Both the position numbers and the translations under genes were made by a program. Positions 7,234 to 11,742 of a stretch of 11,742 bases of DNA are shown piece by piece. Location: assembly GCA_016934645.1 (NCBI GenBank), contig JAFGSL010000200.1:1-11742 (forward strand), given 5' to 3'. The first letter of the stretch is position 1. Every line of letters starts with the position of its first letter. The notes below the pieces were generated by a model that ran no database searches, had not been told where the DNA came from, and saw only the letters and a list, made by a program, of their open reading frames with translations. The DNA is from Anaerolineae bacterium (GTDB lineage: Bacteria; Chloroflexota; Anaerolineae; B4-G1; SLSP01).

Positions 7234-7800
7234 CTAACTTGTTTCACCTTGTAACGATGCCAATCCCTCGTGCAAACTCTCGCTAAGGAAAGCCAGCACA
7301 TCCGGGTCGGAAAGGGGAACGTCGTCACCCAGGATGGCGTGAATTTCACGAGTGTCCAGGATAAACTCGCGCTCCGTGTTTACACGATGTTCATAAAGCA
7401 CATCTACACTGACGAAGCCCACGATCATACACAGCAGCGTCCCCGCCAGATCGCCTAGGGGTGGGCGGTCGATGTGGCTGTGCTGGAAGGTGGCCTCGGT
7501 GGTCGTGCCCACGCCCGGCTCAGACGTGATGCTGAACATCCCATCGCACATTTCCGCCGCCTGCTTGAAGAAAGGGATACCCAGACCCACGTTGCGGGTG
7601 GTACGCGTCGTAAACCACGGATCGATCACTTTTGCCAATGTCTCGGCATCCATCCCACTGCCGTTATCCTGCACGACAATATGCAGAGTGTCGGCGGTAG
7701 AATCTTCTTCGATGGTAAGGTGCAACAACGTCGCGCCGGCTTTGACGCCGTTCTCAGCGATATCGAGAATATGCTGAGAGAGATCGCGGAAAATGGTCAT
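7234..7800 (-). CDS. Small GHKL (histidine-kinase-like) ATPase of the hydrogenase operon
   Basis: This 188-residue protein consists of an ATP-binding domain of the GHKL type and a short C-terminal extension. Visible are an N-box (HILDIAENGVKAGA, Asn17), the G1 box DNGSG at 45-49, an F-box-like DPWFTTRTTR at 60-69 and the G2 box VGLGI at 71-75. There is no dimerisation/phosphoacceptor domain, no sensor domain and no membrane segment, so it is not a complete two-component kinase. Residues 120-188 are not a domain I recognise. Proteins like this are commonly encoded between HydC and HydB in HydABC-type clusters; their role is not settled. The ATG overlaps the stop of the upstream hydC-like gene by four bases (ATGA), which implies coupled synthesis. 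Whether it hydrolyses ATP, phosphorylates a partner or acts in assembly cannot be told from sequence. Confidence 0.85.
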   Translation of the reverse strand: MTIFRDLSQHILDIAENGVKAGATLLHLTIEEDSTADTLHIVVQDNGSGMDAETLAKVIDPWFTTRTTRNVGLGIPFFKQAAEMCDGMFSITSEPGVGTTTEATFQHSHIDRPPLGDLAGTLLCMIVGFVSVDVLYEHRVNTEREFILDTREIHAILGDDVPLSDPDVLAFLSESLHEGLASLQGETS

Positions 7801-8312
7801 TCGTATTTGCGTAAAATTTTAGCGACGTCTTGAGGGTTAATCTGCCCGGTGATGTCGTCGTCGATCATCACGACCGGCGCCTGCGAGCACGCCCCCACGC
7901 AGCGGCAGATTTCCAACGTGAAGCGGTTATCGGGCGTGGTTTCGCCAATCTTGACCCCCAACACTTGCTGGAATTTCTCCACTACCGTCGGTCCCCCGCG
8001 CACATAACATGCCGTTCCCAGGCAGATGCTAATCTTGTGGCGGCCAATCGGCTGCATGCGGAAAGAAGAGTAGAAGGTCAGCACACCGTATAAATGGCTG
8101 AGGGGAATGCCCAACTCGCGGGAGAGATACTGTTGCATTTCCAAGGAGACAAAACCGAGCCGTTCCTGCACCAGTGTCAAAACCAACATCGCCGCACCGG
8201 GTTTGCCTTTGTTTTCAGCGAGGATTTCGTCTAGGGCTAGTTTATGTTCGGGGGTCAAATCCACCAAATCAGTTGGAAACTTGTTTCCACGTTGGTCTAA
8301 AGCTACACTCAT
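7797..8312 (-). CDS. hydC: NuoE/HydC-type [2Fe-2S] subunit (first flavin module)
   Basis: This 171-residue thioredoxin-like [2Fe-2S] protein is the first gene of the operon and the likely partner of the HydB-type flavoprotein. Ligands, numbered from the ATG at 8312, are Cys97 and Cys102 (ICLGTACYV) and Cys138 and Cys142 (CRCVGACSQAP); Cys136 is extra. The N-terminal region LTPEHKLALDEIL and the LYGVLTFYSSF segment are typical of NuoE/HydC. The frame stays open to a TTG at 8348, but I chose the ATG at 8312 because GAGG (8321-8324) sits eight bases upstream, and the TTG has no such site. It differs clearly in sequence from the second NuoE in this operon, so the two are old paralogues, not a recent duplication. 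Its stop overlaps the ATPase start. Confidence 0.92.
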   Translation of the reverse strand: MSVALDQRGNKFPTDLVDLTPEHKLALDEILAENKGKPGAAMLVLTLVQERLGFVSLEMQQYLSRELGIPLSHLYGVLTFYSSFRMQPIGRHKISICLGTACYVRGGPTVVEKFQQVLGVKIGETTPDNRFTLEICRCVGACSQAPVVMIDDDITGQINPQDVAKILRKYE

Positions 8313-8365
8313 ACATTTTACCTCGATACTATGATATGATAACTTCAATCAAGTCCACACGCCTG

Positions 8366-8393
8366 AGTATACCTCAAAGTCCATACAGGCCAA
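8366..8393 (-). promoter_or_regulatory. Candidate sigma70-type promoter of the hydrogenase operon
   Basis: On the minus strand, TTGGCC (8393-8388) and TATACT (8371-8366) are separated by 16 bases. They match the -35 and -10 consensus at 4/6 and 5/6. This would start transcription around 8359-8360, giving a leader of roughly 47 bases before the ATG at 8312. Another AT-rich stretch (TATCAT, near 8334-8344) closer to the gene is a weaker alternative. Confidence 0.4.
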
Positions 8394-8617
8394 GTGTAAT
8401 TCAACTACAAAAGTCTCACGCCCGTCATTCTACCGTCAAAATCAGGTTTGGCAACAGCAGAAAAGCGATTTTTACTGCCGTTTGATTTACCCGGCAAAAG
8501 TGTGCATAGTTCTTTCCACAAGAAAATACAATTTCTAAGGATGCGTTGCCCTGTAGACACTGACAAGATGCTGAACCCATGCTTGCATGCTTCGGAATTG
8601 GTTGTCAAGAAGGACGC

Positions 8618-8646
8618 TTGCCAAAAATCACACGGGTTGGTAGAAT
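8618..8646 (+). promoter_or_regulatory. Sigma70-type promoter of the aldo/keto reductase gene
   Basis: TTGCCA (8618-8623) and TAGAAT (8641-8646) match the -35 and -10 consensus at 5/6 each, with the ideal 17-base spacer. The predicted start near 8653 gives a leader of about 36 bases before the ATG at 8689. The same transcript may continue into the histidine kinase gene. Confidence 0.6.
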
Positions 8647-8675
8647 CTAGCGCAGTAGAATCAGCCAACAATACT

Positions 8676-8682
8676 AAGGAGG
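8676..8682 (+). promoter_or_regulatory. Ribosome-binding site deciding the aldo/keto reductase start
   Basis: AAGGAGG lies six bases before the ATG at 8689 but only three bases before the overlapping upstream ATG at 8686. The spacing favours the second ATG, so the protein begins MQYRKFGK. Confidence 0.65.
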
Positions 8683-8688
8683 CAAATG

Positions 8689-9852
8689 ATGCAATACCGG
8701 AAATTTGGGAAACTGGACTGGAAGCCCTCAGCATTGGGATTCGGTTGCATGCGCTTACCGACAAAGGGCGAGGATCGCTCCAATATCGATGAAGCTGAGG
8801 CAACAAAAATGGTGCGCTACGCCATCGATCATGGCGTCAACTATATTGATACAGCGTATCCTTATCATGGCGGCGAGAGCGAGCGCTTCGTCGGGCGTGT
8901 GTTGCAGGATGGCTACCGCGAGAAAGTTCATCTGGCCACCAAGATGCCGATGTGGGCCATTGACTCAAAGGAGGCTCTCGATCGTATCCTCAACGAGCAA
9001 CTCAAAAAGCTGCAAACCGACTACATTGACTTTTATTTGTTCCACGGACTGCGCAGATCGCGCTGGGAGACCGTAGAGCAGTTTGCTATGCTGCGGTGGG
9101 CGGAGAAAGCCTTGGCCGATGGGCGCATCCATCACCTGGGCTTCTCGTTCCACGATGACTTCGACGCCTTCAAGATGATCGTCGATGCGACCGATCTCTG
9201 GACGTTCTGCCAGATACAACACAACTACATGGACATCAACAATCAAGCCGGGACGAAGGGATTGCGCTATGCCGCATCACAGGGGTTGGCGGTCGTTATT
9301 ATGGAGCCGATCCTTGGCGGGCGTTTGGTGAACCCACCGCAACCCGTGCAGGATATCTGGGAGAGTGCCCCTGTCCAGCGCAAGCCTGCCGATTGGGCCT
9401 TGCAATGGCTGTGGAATCAACCGGAGGTTTCGGTTGTGCTCAGCGGGATGAGCACCATGCAGCACGTGACAGAGAACGTCGAAAGCGCAGCCAACTCCGG
9501 CGTGGGCACACTGACGGCTGAAGAGCTGGCCCTCGTGGATCGCGTCCGTGCGAAATATGAAGAGCTGTGCCCTATCCCCTGCACGAAGTGCGAATACTGT
9601 CTACCCTGCTCCGTGGGCCTCAAAATCCCGAACCTCTTCGATATCCTGAACCGGGCCGCAATGTATAACAAATTCGACGAGGCGCGTCACCGTTACGCAC
9701 GGATGTCCGACGAAGAAAAAGCCAATGCCTGCATCCAGTGCCGCGAGTGTGAAGATAAGTGCCCGCAGTCCATTCCCATCAGCGAGTGGATGATCGTCGT
9801 TCACGATGTTCTGGGTGAGGGGAAGGACTTCGACGCCTGCGTGACGCCGTAG
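8689..9852 (+). CDS. Aldo/keto reductase with C-terminal 4Fe-4S ferredoxin-like domain
   Basis: This is a 387-residue NAD(P)H-type oxidoreductase of the aldo/keto reductase superfamily. The TIM-barrel part (about 1-290) contains GFGCMRLP and the catalytic tetrad Asp54, Tyr59, Lys85 and His119 in their usual motifs (NYIDTAYPYHGG, LATKMP, FYLFHG). After it come two cysteine clusters: CX2CX2CX2C at 298-307 (with Cys294 just before) and CX2CX2CX3C followed by Pro at 348-359, the latter a classical [4Fe-4S] ferredoxin motif. This fused subfamily is widespread in anaerobes; its substrates are mostly unknown, so no specific reaction is assigned. Iron-sulfur clusters on a reductase barrel suggest ferredoxin-linked redox chemistry, which would fit beside a hydrogenase, but a link is inference. 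A good promoter and AAGGAGG precede it; the kinase gene follows after 28 bases. Confidence 0.93.
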   Translation: MQYRKFGKLDWKPSALGFGCMRLPTKGEDRSNIDEAEATKMVRYAIDHGVNYIDTAYPYHGGESERFVGRVLQDGYREKVHLATKMPMWAIDSKEALDRILNEQLKKLQTDYIDFYLFHGLRRSRWETVEQFAMLRWAEKALADGRIHHLGFSFHDDFDAFKMIVDATDLWTFCQIQHNYMDINNQAGTKGLRYAASQGLAVVIMEPILGGRLVNPPQPVQDIWESAPVQRKPADWALQWLWNQPEVSVVLSGMSTMQHVTENVESAANSGVGTLTAEELALVDRVRAKYEELCPIPCTKCEYCLPCSVGLKIPNLFDILNRAAMYNKFDEARHRYARMSDEEKANACIQCRECEDKCPQSIPISEWMIVVHDVLGEGKDFDACVTP

Positions 9853-9880
9853 GCGCGACGCGAGGAACATCGGAAGCGCC

Positions 9881-11452
9881 GTGGCTGTCCAGGATATCAC
9901 CGATCTGCGCAGGGCACAGCAAGCCCTGCGCGAAAGCGAAGCACGCTACCGGGAGTTGTTTGACACATCCCGTGACGGTATCGTGTTCACCGATATGGAG
10001 GGCCGTTACCGGCAATGCAATCCCGCCTATCTTGAGCTACTCGGTTATGAGAGGTTCGAGGAAATATGCGGAAAATCCGATAACTATCTCACACCGGCAA
10101 AATACCACGAGATGGAATCCCGCATCATCCGTGAGCAAGTTCTTGTTCGCGGCTACTGCGACGAGTACGAAAAAGAGTACATTCGCAGGACGGGAGAGCG
10201 CGTCCCGGTAAGTCTGCAGGCCTGGCTGCGTGTGGATGCCGACCAGCGTCCAATAGGGATGTGGATCATTGTGCGGGATATCACTGAGCGGGTACAGACC
10301 CGGCAGATGTTGCAGCAATACACGGAGGAGCTAGAACAACAGGTCGAGCAACGTACGGCTGCACTGCGCGCCAGCCACGCGCGCTTCCAAGCCATTTTTG
10401 AAGATGCCGCTATTGGCATTGCACTCGTGGATCAAAACGCACATGTAATCACCGCGAATCCTGCACTCCAAAGGATATTGGGATACAGCTTGAAGGAACT
10501 TGAGGGAATGTCGCTTGCGGCACTCACGCATCCCGACAATGTGGGAGATGATCTCAAGCTTTACCATGAGTTGATTTCTGGAGAGCGTCCGTATTACCAG
10601 ATGGAGGGGCGTTATGTGCGCAAGGATGATCGTCCGATCTATGTGAACGTTACCGTCTCGCTTGTGCGCTGGCAGGATACGCACGCGCGTTTTGCGATTG
10701 TGATGCTCGAGGATACTAGCGCGCGTAAAGAAGCTCAGGCAGCCCTAATCCGATCCGAGAAGCTCAACCTTACGGGGAAACTTGCCGCTTCGCTGGCGCA
10801 TGAGATCAACAACCCGCTCCAGTCGGTGGTTGGCTTTCTAAGTCTGGTTGAAGAATCTCTCGCAGAGAATGGCGGGCAAACAAAGGAAGAGACACGCGCC
10901 TACGTTCGTATCGCCATCGAGGAAGTCAAACGAGCCGCGGAATTGGTCCATCAACTGCGCAACGTTCACCGGCCCTCTGAATCTGAGGAAGGAGAACCGT
11001 GCGACGTGAATGCGCTGGTTGAGCGGGTGCTTATGTTGAGCCATAAAAAGTGCCAGGAACAGCGAGTCCAGGTCCTATGGGAGAGCGCAGACGATATCCC
11101 ATTGATTTCAGCGTTGCCAGGCCGGCTTCAGCAGGTTTTCCTGAACCTGACACTCAATGCTCTGGACGCGTTACCGGATGGCGGAGCGCTGCACATCTCT
11201 ACAGCGCGCACTGAAACCCCGCCGGGAGTTGAAATTCGTTTTGCCGATACTGGCGAAGGTATAACACCCGACCAACTGAGCCAACTTTTTGAACCGTTTT
11301 ACACGACGAAAACTGCCGGGATGGGATTAGGTCTCTACGTCAGCCACAAGATTATCCAAGAGCATGGTGGGCGAATCGATGTTGAAAGCGTCAAAGGAGA
11401 AGGCGCTACCTTCACGGTGTGGCTACCTGCGCAAAAAGCGCTGCCAACCTAA
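9881..11452 (+). CDS. PAS-PAS sensor histidine kinase (NtrB-like core), possibly N-terminally truncated
   Basis: This 523-residue soluble kinase has no membrane segment. A PAS/PAC domain (about 20-145) is followed by a coiled-coil linker (about 145-168, LQQYTEELEQQVEQRTAAL), a second PAS/PAC (about 168-290), a phosphoacceptor helix with His307 in LAHEINNPL, and a HATPase domain with N-box (FLNLTLNALDALP), G1 (DTGEGI), F-box (LFEPFYTTK) and G2 (GMGLGLYVS). It should autophosphorylate and pass phosphate to a response regulator; none is visible here. The start is GTG with only a weak GGAAG site. The first residues (AVQDITDLRRAQQALRESE) look like the tail of a preceding PAC domain, so an upstream sensor part may have been lost. 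An in-frame TGA at 9842-9844 blocks extension to the left. It lies 28 bases behind the reductase gene and may be cotranscribed. Confidence 0.9.
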   Translation: MAVQDITDLRRAQQALRESEARYRELFDTSRDGIVFTDMEGRYRQCNPAYLELLGYERFEEICGKSDNYLTPAKYHEMESRIIREQVLVRGYCDEYEKEYIRRTGERVPVSLQAWLRVDADQRPIGMWIIVRDITERVQTRQMLQQYTEELEQQVEQRTAALRASHARFQAIFEDAAIGIALVDQNAHVITANPALQRILGYSLKELEGMSLAALTHPDNVGDDLKLYHELISGERPYYQMEGRYVRKDDRPIYVNVTVSLVRWQDTHARFAIVMLEDTSARKEAQAALIRSEKLNLTGKLAASLAHEINNPLQSVVGFLSLVEESLAENGGQTKEETRAYVRIAIEEVKRAAELVHQLRNVHRPSESEEGEPCDVNALVERVLMLSHKKCQEQRVQVLWESADDIPLISALPGRLQQVFLNLTLNALDALPDGGALHISTARTETPPGVEIRFADTGEGITPDQLSQLFEPFYTTKTAGMGLGLYVSHKIIQEHGGRIDVESVKGEGATFTVWLPAQKALPT

Positions 11453-11487
11453 TACCAACTTTCCCAACCCACTCCTGCATTTGTGCT

Positions 11488-11502
11488 ACCTATGCCATAG
11501 GT
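11488..11502. other. Short perfect palindrome downstream of the kinase gene
   Basis: ACCTAT and ATAGGT flank a three-base GCC loop, giving a 6-bp perfect inverted repeat within the 136-base gap between the kinase and the PRC-barrel gene. A five-T run occurs about ten bases later (11513-11517), too far and too weak for a confident terminator. A TATAAC at 11527-11532 could be a -10 box for the next gene, which would make the palindrome a possible operator, but no good -35 box is seen. Confidence 0.35.
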
Positions 11503-11588
11503 TCGGTCAAGGTTTTTAGCTTATCCTATAACCATGACGATGGATCAAGCCAAACGTAATAAACCTGTGCACATAAAGGGAGATGGCT

Positions 11589-11742
11589 ATGGAATTCATA
11601 AAAAATGCACCGGTATTCACGGCAACGCATGAGCGGGTTGGCCACGTTGATCGCGTGGTGATCAATCCCCAGACGGAAGAGGTTACGCATATCGTGATTC
11701 GCAAAGGCTTCATTTTTGCCGAGAACAAAGTATTGCCTATCA
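11589..11742 (+). CDS. PRC-barrel domain protein, N-terminal fragment
   Basis: The first 51 residues of this protein are in the window; it continues past the right edge. The sequence has the beta-rich PRC-barrel pattern, with GHVDRVVINPQTEEVTHIVIRKG and then a hydrophobic FIFAENKVLPI. In this family the motif is an adaptor-like fold found in photosynthetic reaction centre H subunits, RimM and many small stress or envelope proteins; no specific role can be given here. I chose the ATG at 11589 because AAGGGAG (11576-11582) lies six bases upstream; the ATG two codons earlier (11583) would abut that site. It is separated from the kinase by 136 bases and is probably its own transcription unit. Confidence 0.75.
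   Translation, partial: MEFIKNAPVFTATHERVGHVDRVVINPQTEEVTHIVIRKGFIFAENKVLPI

Larger units (their letters stand above)
8313..8688. other. Divergent intergenic regulatory region, no gene
   Basis: These 376 bases separate the leftward hydrogenase operon from the rightward aldo/keto reductase gene. I see no credible gene in them: open frames that cross the region have no family resemblance and run over the promoter. It is less GC-rich than its flanks. It holds candidate promoters for both directions, and a direct repeat of CATGCTT (8578-8584 and 8586-8592) upstream of the plus-strand -35 box that could be an operator. About 220 bases lie between the two candidate promoters, enough for regulator sites, but I recognise none. 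Confidence 0.7.

Noticed and set aside
8313..8348. TTG start at 8348 for the HydC-type gene
   Set aside because: No ribosome-binding site precedes it, the extra 12 residues are not typical of the family, and the ATG at 8312 has a GAGG site at good spacing.
8448..8792. Plus-strand open frame of 114 codons crossing the divergent intergenic region
   Set aside because: It runs through the promoter and the start of the aldo/keto reductase in another frame, has no ribosome-binding site and resembles no family.

Overview
This window comes from a bacterium with moderately high GC. It holds most of a minus-strand hydrogenase operon (positions 1 to about 8312) and, divergently, a short plus-strand group of genes (8689 to the right edge). 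The mix of an NAD-linked [NiFe] hydrogenase, a ferredoxin-domain aldo/keto reductase, a PRC-barrel protein and heptanucleotide repeats between genes suggests an anaerobic or facultative bacterium. Chloroflexota (Anaerolineae-like) is my best guess, but this is impression only: there is no rRNA or marker gene here.

Minus strand, in transcription order: a NuoE/HydC-type [2Fe-2S] subunit (8312-7797), a small histidine-kinase-like ATPase (7800-7234), a ferredoxin-like protein with no cysteine at all (7190-6834), a HydB-type flavoprotein with a C-terminal 2[4Fe-4S] domain (6824-5064), a second NuoE (4986-4492), a second NuoF (4495-2915), a NuoG/HoxU-like iron-sulfur protein (2880-1180), the [NiFe] hydrogenase small subunit HoxY (1089-538) and the N-terminal 170 residues of the large subunit HoxH (512 to the left edge). 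All lie on one strand, with short gaps or ATGA overlaps. The layout reads as two complete NADH-oxidising flavin modules joined to one bidirectional [NiFe] hydrogenase. The first module has the gene set usually seen beside [FeFe] HydA (HydC, ATPase, ferredoxin-like, HydB), but no HydA is present; the second resembles HoxEFU. A soluble enzyme linking H2 to NAD(H), and perhaps to ferredoxin by electron bifurcation, is the likely product.

Three thioredoxin-like domains in the operon (the small ferredoxin-like protein and the N-termini of both NuoF-type proteins) have lost every expected [2Fe-2S] cysteine, while both NuoE proteins keep theirs. Hairpin or heptamer repeats occupy three intergenic gaps, including the gap between the two flavin modules.

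Plus strand: after an intergenic region with a good sigma70-like promoter come an aldo/keto reductase with two C-terminal cysteine clusters (8689-9852), a PAS-PAS histidine kinase that starts abruptly inside a PAC-type linker (9881-11452), and the start of a PRC-barrel protein (11589 onward, cut by the window).
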